Numbered from the stretch's first letter, positions 1 to 9,882 are shown. The stretch: 64,000 nucleotides of DNA from Mucilaginibacter sp. (GCF_028288205.1 NZ_JAQBOD010000035.1:1-64000), one strand, 5' to 3'. Program-made: numbers and translations. The notes: a model not told the origin generated them from the letters alone.

Positions 1-2
1 CA

Positions 3-173
3 TTTGCTAAAACTACAAGCGAAAAAAACAACCTGGGTACTGCTGACAGAACTACTACTGAGAAAAACAATTTAGGCACTGCTGACAGAAACGGCGAAAA
101 AAACAATTTAGGTACTGCTGACAGAAACGGCGAAAAAAACAATTTAGGTACTGCTGACAGATTCTTATCTTAA
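3..173 (+). CDS. C-terminal fragment of a small protein with four tandem EKNNLGTADR repeats (5' end outside the window)
   Basis: Frame 3 open from the window edge to TAA at 171-173: FAKTTSEKNNLGTADRTTTEKNNLGTADRNGEKNNLGTADRNGEKNNLGTADRFLS*. Not in the ORF track (too short/partial). Confidence 0.5.
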   Translation, partial: FAKTTSEKNNLGTADRTTTEKNNLGTADRNGEKNNLGTADRNGEKNNLGTADRFLS

Positions 174-200
174 CTATATAACTTAAATAAAATTAACACC

Positions 201-368
201 ATGAAAAAAATAGTAATAATAACCGGGATAGTTTTAACAACAGGATTAACTGCATTTTCATTAACCAGGAAAGAAAATAAAACAGAAGAAGTAAAAGTGA
301 AAGTAGAAAATCTGGATAACAAAGCAACTACTCAAAGCGCCAATGTAATATTAGCTACTGCTGATTAA
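201..368 (+). CDS. Small exported peptide (55 aa) ending in LATAD
   Basis: ATG 201 to TAA 366-368: MKKIVIITGIVLTTGLTAFSLTRKENKTEEVKVKVENLDNKATTQSANVILATAD*. Signal-peptide-like N-terminus. Not in the ORF track (<60 aa). Confidence 0.5.
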   Translation: MKKIVIITGIVLTTGLTAFSLTRKENKTEEVKVKVENLDNKATTQSANVILATAD

Positions 369-1319
369 TTACCGGGTAACTATCATTTTCTTGCTCAATA
401 ACTGCCCGCCAACCTGCATACTATATATATATATACCCGGATCAAGATTATTTAAAGAGACACTAATGGTTCTATAACCGGCATTTTGATAAGAATCATA
501 TATATTCTTAATAAGCCTCCCGGTCATATTATACAAATTTATCTGCACACGCCCCGCCTGCGATAAACTGAACCCGATAGTAGTACGGTCGATAGAAGGA
601 TTAGGGTAATTTTGGTTAAGGCCTATAACCAACAATTTATCATCAATTGCACGATTAATTGCATCAAACCACACATAACTTATTAATTTATATCCCGCAG
701 CATTAGGATGCACATAATCCTGGTACAAGGTAAAATCACGGCCCAACGCCCGGTTTATATCTGCAAGGTAAACATGATACTCGTCCACCAATCTTTTATA
801 TAAGGCATTTATTTGGTTTACATATAAATTTGCCGTTTTATAGGTTTGATTATTTTTATCATTAAAAAACTGTATGGTACCTATTATAGGTATAAGGTTA
901 TGCTTTAATGATGTTTCTATATAATACCGCATATTCTTTTCGGTATCGCTAATTTTAAATTTCTTAGCAGCCAAACCCAACGCGTCATTCGATCCCATTA
1001 ATATCAGTACAAACCCCGTACGTCCGGCAATGGCTCCCGGAAACCTTGCTAAACCCTGTGTTGTTGTTTCGCCAGCAATACCGTTTGTGGTAACACTAAC
1101 AATTTCACCGGTATAACATGACTCAATATTGTTCAGTAAATCTGTCTGGAAAGAAAAACCACCTACGCCGGCTACCGTACTCGCTCCGAAAGTAGTTACA
1201 TTAATACTATCCTTACCATAAAATTTAGCAGCAGCACTACAACTAGGAATTTGTGCGTAACCGGAGAAAAACAAAATGGAAAGAATAAATGAAAGAAAAA
1301 TTATCTTACGATAACTCAT
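369..1319 (-). CDS. SGNH/GDSL-type hydrolase with C-terminal T9SS type A sorting domain
   Basis: Signal peptide; GASTVAG block, GSND and DYVHPNAAGY motifs; C-terminal NYPNPSIDRTTIGFSL...GRLI...GIYIYSMQVGGQLLSKKMIV typical of Por/T9SS type A. Confidence 0.85.
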   Translation of the reverse strand: MSYRKIIFLSFILSILFFSGYAQIPSCSAAAKFYGKDSINVTTFGASTVAGVGGFSFQTDLLNNIESCYTGEIVSVTTNGIAGETTTQGLARFPGAIAGRTGFVLILMGSNDALGLAAKKFKISDTEKNMRYYIETSLKHNLIPIIGTIQFFNDKNNQTYKTANLYVNQINALYKRLVDEYHVYLADINRALGRDFTLYQDYVHPNAAGYKLISYVWFDAINRAIDDKLLVIGLNQNYPNPSIDRTTIGFSLSQAGRVQINLYNMTGRLIKNIYDSYQNAGYRTISVSLNNLDPGIYIYSMQVGGQLLSKKMIVTR

Positions 1320-1496
1320 TTATTACAATTAAAATCAACGTGTAAATATATATAAACGTTCAATCAAATACATTAACCTACGCTAAGTATTTATTAACCA
1401 AATGTATAATTGCAAAAACCTGACTTATAAGTCTAAATATCAATATCCTCCTGTTCTTATATAAACATGAGTTATATTTGTTCAAAATTGACAGCA

Positions 1497-2867
1497 ATGC
1501 AGGATATAAAACAATATATAGAGCAACACAAACAACGTTTGTTAGATGAACTTTTTGAACTATTGCGTTTCCCATCGGTTAGTGCCGACCCCAAATATAA
1601 ACCTGACGTATTAAAAACTGCCGATTATGTAGCAAAAAAACTAAGCGAAGCGGGTGCAGACCATGTTGAAATTTGCCAAACTGCAGGCTATCCTATTGTT
1701 TATGGCGAAAAAATAATTAACCCATCCAAACCAACGGTTTTAGTTTACGGTCATTATGATGTGCAGCCACCAGATCCGTTGGAACTATGGAAAACACCGC
1801 CGTTTGAACCAACAATACGCGATGGTAAAATATATGCGCGTGGTGCATGTGATGATAAGGGTCAGTTTTATATGCATGTAAAAGCTTTTGAGTTGATGAT
1901 GCAAAACGGCTCACTACCTTGTAATATCAAATTTATGATAGAAGGCGAAGAGGAAGTTGGATCTAACAACCTGGGTATATTTGTAAAAGCTAATAAAGAA
2001 AAGTTGAAAGCTGATGTGGTACTGATATCTGATACCTCGATGATCAGCATGGAACACCCGTCGCTTGAAACCGGTTTGCGTGGCTTATCCTATCTCGAAG
2101 TTGAAGTTACCGGCCCTAACCGCGATCTGCATTCGGGTGTATACGGGGGGGCGGTAGCCAACCCCGCTACTATATTGGCTAAAATGATTGCTTCTTTGCA
2201 TGATGAGAATAACCATGTTGCAATACCCGGCTTTTATGATGAGGTAATTGCATTGACAGATGCCGAGCGTAAAGAAATAAACGCCGCACCGTATAACGAA
2301 GAAGAATATAAAAAAGACCTTGGTGTTGCCGAGCTATGGGGCGAAAAAGGCTATACCACTTTTGAGCGCACCGGCACCCGCCCTACTTTGGAAGTGAACG
2401 GAATTTGGGGAGGATATATTGGCGAAGGTGCAAAAACCGTGTTACCATCAAAAGCCAATGCAAAAATTTCTATGCGTTTAGTACCTAACCAGGGTTCTGA
2501 GAAAATTACACAGCTTTTTACCGATCATTTTTTAAAGATAGCCCCGCCATCAGTAAAAGTAAAAGTTACACCGCACCATGGCGGCGAACCCGCTGTAACA
2601 CCTACCGATAGTATTGCCTACCGTGCCGCGCAATTAGCTATAACAGAATCATTTGGTAAAACGCCAATACCTACACGAGGTGGCGGCAGCATACCTATTG
2701 TTTCTTTATTTGAAGCAGAATTAGGTATAAAAACTGTATTAATGGGTTTTGGATTAGATAGCGATGCACTGCATTCGCCTAACGAGAAGTATGATATTTT
2801 TAATTATTACAAAGGGATAGAAACCATACCGTTGTTTCATAAATATTTTGCGGAATTGAGCAAATAA
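1497..2867 (+). CDS. M20 family dipeptidase
   Basis: VLVYGHYDVQPPDP, IEGEEEVGS, RGGGSIPIV motifs. Track start 1467; MQDIKQ at 1497 preferred because a TATATTTG box lies at 1473-1480. Confidence 0.9.
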   Translation: MQDIKQYIEQHKQRLLDELFELLRFPSVSADPKYKPDVLKTADYVAKKLSEAGADHVEICQTAGYPIVYGEKIINPSKPTVLVYGHYDVQPPDPLELWKTPPFEPTIRDGKIYARGACDDKGQFYMHVKAFELMMQNGSLPCNIKFMIEGEEEVGSNNLGIFVKANKEKLKADVVLISDTSMISMEHPSLETGLRGLSYLEVEVTGPNRDLHSGVYGGAVANPATILAKMIASLHDENNHVAIPGFYDEVIALTDAERKEINAAPYNEEEYKKDLGVAELWGEKGYTTFERTGTRPTLEVNGIWGGYIGEGAKTVLPSKANAKISMRLVPNQGSEKITQLFTDHFLKIAPPSVKVKVTPHHGGEPAVTPTDSIAYRAAQLAITESFGKTPIPTRGGGSIPIVSLFEAELGIKTVLMGFGLDSDALHSPNEKYDIFNYYKGIETIPLFHKYFAELSK

Positions 2868-2940
2868 AGATTAGTTATTAGAGATTAAAGATTAGGTGCA
2901 TATTGGAAACTAATCTTTAATCTCTATTCTTCAATCTTTA
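2865..2940. terminator. Long bidirectional hairpin between convergent genes
   Basis: 17-bp perfect stem TAGAGATTAAAGATTAG (2879-2895) / CTAATCTTTAATCTCTA (2910-2926), partly extended outward by TAAAGATT. Confidence 0.75.
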
Positions 2941-4047
2941 AATCACAAATTTTTCACATTTCTCTAAAAACTTATCATCTGCGTCTGCTCCTATTCCCGG
3001 AGTATCTGCAATGTTTAAGAAATACCCATCATAAGTAGCTCCACCAACACATGGGTCTACCAAGTGGCCCAGCATGCAGGTATCCATATCATAAAATTTA
3101 ATATTGGGACTACTGTAAACAAAATGCAGTTTTGAGCTTAGCGCGATACGGCTTTCCAGCATCCCCCCCATCATGCAGGGGATTCCGTTAACTGCCGCCA
3201 GGTCATGTATTTGTTTTGCTTCATATATGCCACCCGCTTTGGCCATTTTTATATTAACGTAATGGCACGAGCCACTTTCTATCTGCTTACGGGCATCATG
3301 GTGATTATAAACGCTTTCATCAGCCATAATTTTAACCGGCGACAGTTTCATCAGCTCCGGCAATTTATCATCATACCAGGTACGCATGGGTTGTTCGCAA
3401 AACTCTATATTGTATTTCACCAAAGTTTGCAGCGCAAAAACCGCATCTCCAAAGCTCCAGCCCTGGTTAGCATCAATGCGTATCTTTATTTCATCACCTA
3501 CCGCTTCGCGTATTTGTTTAATGCGTTCTACATCCTCCACCGCATTTTTGCCCAATTTTACCTTTAATATAGTAGCACCGGATTTTTTAAAAAAAATCGC
3601 CTTTTCGGCCATTACTTCTGGCCTACCTATTCCAATGGTTATATCGGTCTCCACTTCGCGCTTCTCTCCGCCTAAAAATTTATAAAGTGGCAGTCCTGCA
3701 TTTTTAGCGGCAATATCATAAAGTGCCATATCAAACGCACTCTTTATGGTACCGTTACCGGCAACAGCATCATGCAATTGTTGTAAGCGTTCGGGAATAT
3801 TCAGCGCATCCTTACCTTTCCATAATTTAGCAAAATCTTTAGCTATAACCAGGCAGGTATCCTGTGTTTCGCCAACAATCATCGGGAAGGCAGAACACTC
3901 GCCTACCCCGTAAAACCCGGCATCGGTATGTACCCTTATAAAAGTATTTTGCGCATGATTCATCGTACCAGTAGCTATGGTAAATGGCTCCATAGGGATA
4001 CTGAAACGGTATATATCTATATGTGTAATGGTTATTTGTTCTTTCAA
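2938..4047 (-). CDS. Dipeptide epimerase (enolase superfamily, mandelate racemase/muconate lactonizing enzyme group)
   Basis: KVKLG, RIDANQGW, ADESVYN and NIKMAKAGG motifs; convergent with an M20 dipeptidase. Confidence 0.85.
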   Translation of the reverse strand: MKEQITITHIDIYRFSIPMEPFTIATGTMNHAQNTFIRVHTDAGFYGVGECSAFPMIVGETQDTCLVIAKDFAKLWKGKDALNIPERLQQLHDAVAGNGTIKSAFDMALYDIAAKNAGLPLYKFLGGEKREVETDITIGIGRPEVMAEKAIFFKKSGATILKVKLGKNAVEDVERIKQIREAVGDEIKIRIDANQGWSFGDAVFALQTLVKYNIEFCEQPMRTWYDDKLPELMKLSPVKIMADESVYNHHDARKQIESGSCHYVNIKMAKAGGIYEAKQIHDLAAVNGIPCMMGGMLESRIALSSKLHFVYSSPNIKFYDMDTCMLGHLVDPCVGGATYDGYFLNIADTPGIGADADDKFLEKCEKFVI

Positions 4048-4125
4048 AGCATTAAATTTATTTTTTTAATAGTACGAATAAAGTAACAATATACGTTAGT
4101 AGTTGACACATTCATACTATTGCAC

Positions 4126-4133
4126 TATATTTG
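4126..4133 (+). promoter_or_regulatory. Bacteroidetes-type promoter -7 box TATATTTG with upstream TTG (4103-4105)
   Basis: TTG-N20-TATATTTG upstream of 4235, close to the known -33 TTG / -7 TAnnTTTG consensus. Confidence 0.45.
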
Positions 4134-4234
4134 CTGTACCCAAATATATAATATTCAATTTTAGCCGCCTTTATCCTAAACATTACAGGTAAAAGTTGCC
4201 TGGCTAACTTAAAACTTTCTAAAAAAACAATGAC

Positions 4235-4978
4235 ATGGCTCTAGAAAACACGCCTGCAAATTTTGATTATAACTCGACCAGGAACAAGCTTATCCTGTCT
4301 GAATATGGCCGCAACGTACAAAATATGGTTAAATATATTGTAGCGCTACCCACAAAAGAAGAACGCAACCGCTACGCACAGGTGGTAATAGACCTGATGG
4401 GCTTTTTAAACCCGCACCTGCGCGATGTTGCCGATTTTAAACATAAGCTATGGGATCATCTGCACATTATATCTAACTTCCAGATTGATGTAGATTCGCC
4501 CTACCCTAAACCAACCGAAGAGGCTATACATATTAAGCCCGAGCCATTAAGATATCCAAACCAGCGTATCCGCTATAAACACTACGGTAAAACTATCGAA
4601 ATGATGATAGAAAAAGCCAAAAGCATTGAAGAGCCCGAACGCCGTAAACACATGGTACAGGCTATTGCCAACTTCATGAAAATGGCCTATGTGCAATGGA
4701 ACAAGGATTCGGTAGCTGATGAAACTATCCTGGCCGATTTGGTTGCACTGTCAAAAGGAGAATTGAAAGTTGATGAAACCATTAATTTGAACAAAGTTGA
4801 ATATCGCCCGCAAACACATACACAAAACAATAATAACAATCGTGGCGGACGCACCAGCAACCAAAGCAACCGTGGTGGCAGCGGCGGTGGCGGCGGACGT
4901 ACCAACAACAATCCGCGTAATAATAACAACCAAAATAACCGTAACCGTAACAGCGGTGGAGGCGGCAAAAAATATTAA
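4235..4978 (+). CDS. DUF4290-like protein with N/G/R-rich low-complexity C-terminus
   Basis: MALENTPANFDYNSTRNKLILSEYGRNVQNMV..., ending GGRTSNQSNRGGSGGGGGRTNNNPRNNNNQNNRNRNSGGGGKKY. Confidence 0.8.
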   Translation: MALENTPANFDYNSTRNKLILSEYGRNVQNMVKYIVALPTKEERNRYAQVVIDLMGFLNPHLRDVADFKHKLWDHLHIISNFQIDVDSPYPKPTEEAIHIKPEPLRYPNQRIRYKHYGKTIEMMIEKAKSIEEPERRKHMVQAIANFMKMAYVQWNKDSVADETILADLVALSKGELKVDETINLNKVEYRPQTHTQNNNNNRGGRTSNQSNRGGSGGGGGRTNNNPRNNNNQNNRNRNSGGGGKKY

Positions 4979-5131
4979 TAATTAAATTTATGCATAGATC
5001 ATAGTTAATGGGCTCTATCTATGCACTATTAGCCTATTATTATAAACCGATCATCCTAATCATAAATTTATTTATAATCTTTGTTCAGTTCAGGATCATC
5101 CCGTGAACTATGAACCATTAACTATCAACCT

Positions 5132-6439
5132 ATGACTCACGCTTTCGAAATACAGGGTGGCAAACGTTTAAAAGGCGAAATAACTCCTCAGGGTGCAAAA
5201 AACGAAGCTTTACAGATTTTGTCGGCAGTGTTGCTAACGGATCAAAAAATAACTGTCAGCAATATTCCGGATATAAAAGACGTAAATAAACTGATAGAGC
5301 TTTTAGGTGATATGGGCGTTAAAGTTGATCGTCTTGCTGAAGATACTTACACCTTTGAAGCTACTAATATAGACCAGGATTTTTTTTTGTCTGATGCTTT
5401 TAAAGCTCAGGGCGGTGGTCTGCGTGGCTCTATAATGATAGTTGGGCCGTTGCTGGCACGTTTTGGCAGGGCATCCATACCGAAACCCGGTGGCGACAAA
5501 ATTGGCCGCAGGCGTTTGGATACCCACTTTTTAGGTTTTGAAAAGCTGGGCGCACAGTTTAACTACAACCCCGAAAATGGCTTTTTTAATGTAGACGCGT
5601 CAAATTTGAAAGGCACCTATATTTTATTAGACGAAGCTTCGGTAACCGGTACGGCCAATATTGTAATGGCGGCTGTTTTGGCTAAAGGTATCACCACAAT
5701 TTATAATGCAGCCTGCGAACCTTATTTACAGCAATTATGTAAAATGCTTAACCGCATGGGTGCCAAAATAAGCGGCATTGGCTCTAATCTGTTAACTATT
5801 GAAGGTGTAACCAAATTGGGCGGCACAGAACATAGAATGTTACCCGATATGATTGAGATCGGCTCATTCATCGGCCTTGCTGCCATGACCGGATCTGAGA
5901 TCACCATAAAAAATGTACACTACCCGGAATTAGGTATGATACCCGATGTGTTTAGGCGACTGGGCATCAAATTAGAGCTTAGGGGCGATGATATATATAT
6001 ACCCGCACAAGACCACTACGAGATAGAAACCTTTATTGACGGCTCTATCATGACCATTGCTGATGCACCATGGCCGGGCTTTACTCCTGATCTGTTAAGC
6101 ATTGTATTGGTAGTTGCCATACAGGCCAAAGGTTCGGTACTGATACATCAAAAAATGTTCGAAAGCCGGCTGTTCTTTGTGGATAAATTGCTGGATATGG
6201 GCGCGCAAATTATTCTATGCGATCCGCACCGTGCTACGGTTATTGGCCTGGATAAGCAGGTTCAGTTGCGCGGCATATCCATGACCTCGCCTGATATTCG
6301 CGCTGGGGTATCCTTGTTAATCGCAGCATTATCAGCACAAGGAAAATCAACCATCTATAACATTGAGCAAATTGAACGCGGCTATCAGCATATAGATAAA
6401 AGATTACAGGCTTTAGGCGCTGATATAAAGAGAATATAA
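5132..6439 (+). CDS. murA: UDP-N-acetylglucosamine 1-carboxyvinyltransferase
   Basis: EPSP-synthase fold; PQGAKNEALQILSAVLL, RRLDTHFLGFEKLGA, PDMIEIGSFIGLAAMTG. Confidence 0.95.
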   Translation: MTHAFEIQGGKRLKGEITPQGAKNEALQILSAVLLTDQKITVSNIPDIKDVNKLIELLGDMGVKVDRLAEDTYTFEATNIDQDFFLSDAFKAQGGGLRGSIMIVGPLLARFGRASIPKPGGDKIGRRRLDTHFLGFEKLGAQFNYNPENGFFNVDASNLKGTYILLDEASVTGTANIVMAAVLAKGITTIYNAACEPYLQQLCKMLNRMGAKISGIGSNLLTIEGVTKLGGTEHRMLPDMIEIGSFIGLAAMTGSEITIKNVHYPELGMIPDVFRRLGIKLELRGDDIYIPAQDHYEIETFIDGSIMTIADAPWPGFTPDLLSIVLVVAIQAKGSVLIHQKMFESRLFFVDKLLDMGAQIILCDPHRATVIGLDKQVQLRGISMTSPDIRAGVSLLIAALSAQGKSTIYNIEQIERGYQHIDKRLQALGADIKRI

Positions 6440-6640
6440 TTTTTTTGAGGCTTGAAGGTTAAAGGCAAAAGGTTAAAGGTTGGCATATTGCAGTATCTTT
6501 AGCCTTTTCGCTTTTATCTACATGCGAATAACATCATATCAGAAGAAAAAGCCTTTTTACCTCCTAACCTTTCACCTCAAATTTCACCTTTCTACTTTTA
6601 CCTCAATTTACTATCTTTATAAAAACCTATTATAAACTGC

Positions 6641-8197
6641 ATGCCTTATCAGAACCGCAGATCAACCTATACCACTTTTATACTGGTATTTGTAGTTATT
6701 AAAGTAGTATTAAATCTTTTCGCAATTTCTCATTTCGGGTTTCAACGCGATGAGCTTTTGCACCTTGCTTTGGGCGATCATTTAGATTGGGGTTACAAAG
6801 AAGTACCGCCATTTATAGCGGTGCTGGCTAAGGTCACTACCGTAGTATTTGGTAGCTCGGTTTTTGCGGCGCGCATATTCAGTACCATATGCGCGGGCCT
6901 TATTGTTTGGTTAGTTGGCTTAGTAACGGTTGAGCTTGGCGGCAAAATGTTTGCTATTACGCTGGCTTGCTTAAGTTTCATTTTCGCCCCAGCATTTGTT
7001 GCCAGCGATTACTTGTTCCAGCCGGTGGTATTCGACCAATTATGGTGGATTTTAGCCGTATGGCTTATCATCAAATACATTAATCACCACTCTGTAAAAT
7101 ACCTTTATATATTAGGCGTGGTAATTGGCATTGGCCTGCTCACCAAATATACAATGGGCTTTTTTACTATTGCATTAATACTTGGGCTATTGCTTACCAA
7201 ACAACGTAAACTATTGTTGAACCGCCATGTGTTAGGCGCAGCTGCAGTTGCTTTTTTAATATTCCTGCCCAACCTTATATGGCAATTTCAGCATCACTTG
7301 CCGATAATAACCCATATGAAAACGCTGCAAAAAAACCAGTTAAACTATATCAAGCCCGCTGATTTTATTATGCAACAAATAAGCGTTAATGGCATTGCTT
7401 TATTTTTATGGTTAATTGGGTTTGGCTTTTTGTTGTTTTCCTTCAAGCTGCGTAAATTTCAATTCCTGGCGTTTGCTTATGTGCTGATATTTATTTTCCT
7501 TATGGAAATGAGTGGTAAAAACTATTACATATTTGGCGCGTATCCTATGCTTTTTGCTGCTGGCGCTTATGCTTTTGAGCGCTGGATAAATGTTAAGCAT
7601 ACGGCCTTGCGTGCATTGGTAGTATGTTTATTTACTCTACCAAACTTAGTAATGTTTCCCATGCTATTACCGGTATTGCCGTTAAAGCCAACTTTATCTT
7701 TTTTTGATTTTGTTAATAAGCATACTCATTTTATGAAATTTATAACTGTTTGGGAAGATCGGAAAAACCATGCCACCAGCCAGGATTACGGCGATATGTT
7801 TGGTTGGGACGAGCTAACTCAAAAAGTAGCCAAGGTGTATTACAGTTTAACGCCCGAACAACGCAAAAACACCCAAATATTTGCAGATAATTATGGCGAA
7901 GCAGGTGCCTTACATCATTTTGGGAAACAATATAATTTACCCGAAACAGCATCATTAGGAAGCAGTTTTACTTTATGGGCGCCTGATAATTTGGATGCAA
8001 AATATATTATTTATGTAGATGACTGGGGCGGTAAAAATATAGCACGTTTAGCGCCGGTATTGGTTAGCTATAAAAAGGTAGACGAAATTGAAAATCCATT
8101 AGCCGTAGAAAAAGGCACAGGCATTTATTTTATTGAAACCAAACCCCAACTAAATATTGGTTATAAAAAGGAGCTGGCCCAGAAACGAATGGAATAA
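6641..8197 (+). CDS. Glycosyltransferase family 39 / ArnT-like membrane protein
   Basis: Multi-TM protein; N-terminal FQRDELLHLALGDHLDWGYKEVPPF typical of GT39. Confidence 0.8.
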   Translation: MPYQNRRSTYTTFILVFVVIKVVLNLFAISHFGFQRDELLHLALGDHLDWGYKEVPPFIAVLAKVTTVVFGSSVFAARIFSTICAGLIVWLVGLVTVELGGKMFAITLACLSFIFAPAFVASDYLFQPVVFDQLWWILAVWLIIKYINHHSVKYLYILGVVIGIGLLTKYTMGFFTIALILGLLLTKQRKLLLNRHVLGAAAVAFLIFLPNLIWQFQHHLPIITHMKTLQKNQLNYIKPADFIMQQISVNGIALFLWLIGFGFLLFSFKLRKFQFLAFAYVLIFIFLMEMSGKNYYIFGAYPMLFAAGAYAFERWINVKHTALRALVVCLFTLPNLVMFPMLLPVLPLKPTLSFFDFVNKHTHFMKFITVWEDRKNHATSQDYGDMFGWDELTQKVAKVYYSLTPEQRKNTQIFADNYGEAGALHHFGKQYNLPETASLGSSFTLWAPDNLDAKYIIYVDDWGGKNIARLAPVLVSYKKVDEIENPLAVEKGTGIYFIETKPQLNIGYKKELAQKRME

Positions 8198-8266
8198 ATT
8201 TGCGCATATGCAAATTTGCTGATGTGCAGACAATTTTCATTTATTTTTGCGTTTTAACTTTAATAC

Positions 8267-8638
8267 ATGCGCGGCTTAAAAACAATCCTCTTCCTCATCA
8301 TATCAAACACCTTCATGACCTTTGCCTGGTACGGGCATTTAAAATTTAAAGATTACGAGTGGGGTAAAAACCTGGGGCTGATATCTGTTATCCTTATCAG
8401 CTGGGGACTGGCGTTTTTTGAATATATGTTCCAGGTACCGGCAAACCGCGCGGGTTTTAAGGGCGAGGGCGGACCCTACACCCTGGTACAGCTAAAAACC
8501 ATACAGGAAGCTATAACCTTAATAGTTTTCATGCTCTTTTCCATTCTGTTCTTCAAAACAGAAAAGTTTGCCTGGAACCATTTGGTTGGTTTCGGACTAA
8601 TAGTTTTGGCAGTGTTTGTGATATTTAAGAAGTGGTAG
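8267..8638 (+). CDS. DMT family protein (DUF486-like)
   Basis: Four TM segments; TFAWYGHLKFK, ISWGLAFFEYMFQVPANR, YTLVQLKTIQEAITL. Confidence 0.85.
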   Translation: MRGLKTILFLIISNTFMTFAWYGHLKFKDYEWGKNLGLISVILISWGLAFFEYMFQVPANRAGFKGEGGPYTLVQLKTIQEAITLIVFMLFSILFFKTEKFAWNHLVGFGLIVLAVFVIFKKW

Positions 8639-8721
8639 TGAATGTGTGGATTTGCAAATATGTAGATGTGCGGATGAATTGTTATATTGCTTATAATTAG
8701 TGTTACCTAAACTTATTCATT

Positions 8722-9882
8722 ATGAGCCGCTTATTTTATTTGTTAATTCTTTGCTTATTTCTTTCCTCATGTATTGATAAACAAAAGCAGTTAGAGAATA
8801 AGAAATATATATTAGGTGATTGGATCAAAGTTAAGGCTATATCTAAACCTATAACACGTATTCAAGATAATGCTATCATTCTTATATCCCCTTCTCTCGA
8901 ATTTATTACCTCTGGTTACTCATTTAATTTAGACAATACTTTTGAAAACAAAACAGGCTACTTTAAAGATAATGGCTGGAAATTTCTTTTAGGGACAAAA
9001 TCTACATTTAAAATTACAGATGATAGCTTAAGTTTATTCAACTTAGACAATAAAAACTGGTATAGTTTTAAGCTCCTTAAATTATCGGCTGATTCATTGA
9101 AAATGGGAAGAGGGGAGGAATATTTCAATTTTGTACATCCACATGTTACAAGAGATCACATGCCAGATTTTGACAAAATAATTATATCTACATCCGGCTG
9201 TTTTGGCACATGTCAAATATCAAATACCATTATTCAATCTAATGGTGCAGTATTATTTGATGGCAAACACCATACAACTAAAATTGGGCTGTACAGGGGT
9301 TTGATATCTAAAGAACAGTATACAGAGATTCTTAATAATTTCAAAAAAGCTGCAATTGATTCATTGAAAACTCGCTATGAGGCAGGACATACCGACGATC
9401 AAACTATTACGGTTACTTTTGAAAAGAATGGCAAAATTTATAAAACTATTTCTGATTATGGCCGTAGTGCACCAACTCAATTTGTATGGGCATATTTACC
9501 TTTAGAATTTTTATATCAAACTATTTCTCTTAAACCACTCAAATTTCCTGAATTTTCTCAGGATACTACTTTAATAATGTCTCCCGTATTTAGCAAAGGA
9601 AAAATGGAGTTTGGTCTAACACAATCAGAAAATTTCTTACTCTATAACTATTTATTAGAAGGCAAACTATCTAATAAAGCTTTCCTGCCTCTATATAAAA
9701 TAGAGGTGTTCTATCATCGTAATTCAATATTTAAACCCAATTCGTCTTATAACGCAATTACCGATGGCAGGTATTATAAATTCATTATTAAAGGGAAACC
9801 AATAACCATTGATATCGGGCTTAATTTTTATGAAGTGAATGCTACAAACATGCATTGGCGAGAAACAGAAAAGGAAAAATAA
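8722..9882 (+). CDS. Lipoprotein with DUF6438-like domain
   Basis: Lipobox LFLSSC; IIISTSGCFGTCQISNTIIQSNGAVLFDG. Confidence 0.6.
   Translation: MSRLFYLLILCLFLSSCIDKQKQLENKKYILGDWIKVKAISKPITRIQDNAIILISPSLEFITSGYSFNLDNTFENKTGYFKDNGWKFLLGTKSTFKITDDSLSLFNLDNKNWYSFKLLKLSADSLKMGRGEEYFNFVHPHVTRDHMPDFDKIIISTSGCFGTCQISNTIIQSNGAVLFDGKHHTTKIGLYRGLISKEQYTEILNNFKKAAIDSLKTRYEAGHTDDQTITVTFEKNGKIYKTISDYGRSAPTQFVWAYLPLEFLYQTISLKPLKFPEFSQDTTLIMSPVFSKGKMEFGLTQSENFLLYNYLLEGKLSNKAFLPLYKIEVFYHRNSIFKPNSSYNAITDGRYYKFIIKGKPITIDIGLNFYEVNATNMHWRETEKEK

Noticed and set aside
3-173. Direct repeats resembling a degenerate CRISPR or tandem satellite
   Set aside because: The repeats are in frame, encode EKNNLGTADR and have no variable spacers of uniform length; coding repeat is the better explanation.
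1378-1575. 65-aa minus-strand ORF
   Set aside because: Overlaps the dipeptidase promoter and start; no recognisable domain.
4687-4968. Antisense Pro/Leu/Arg-rich ORF opposite the DUF4290-like gene
   Set aside because: Shadow of the sense-strand N/G/R-rich low-complexity tail.
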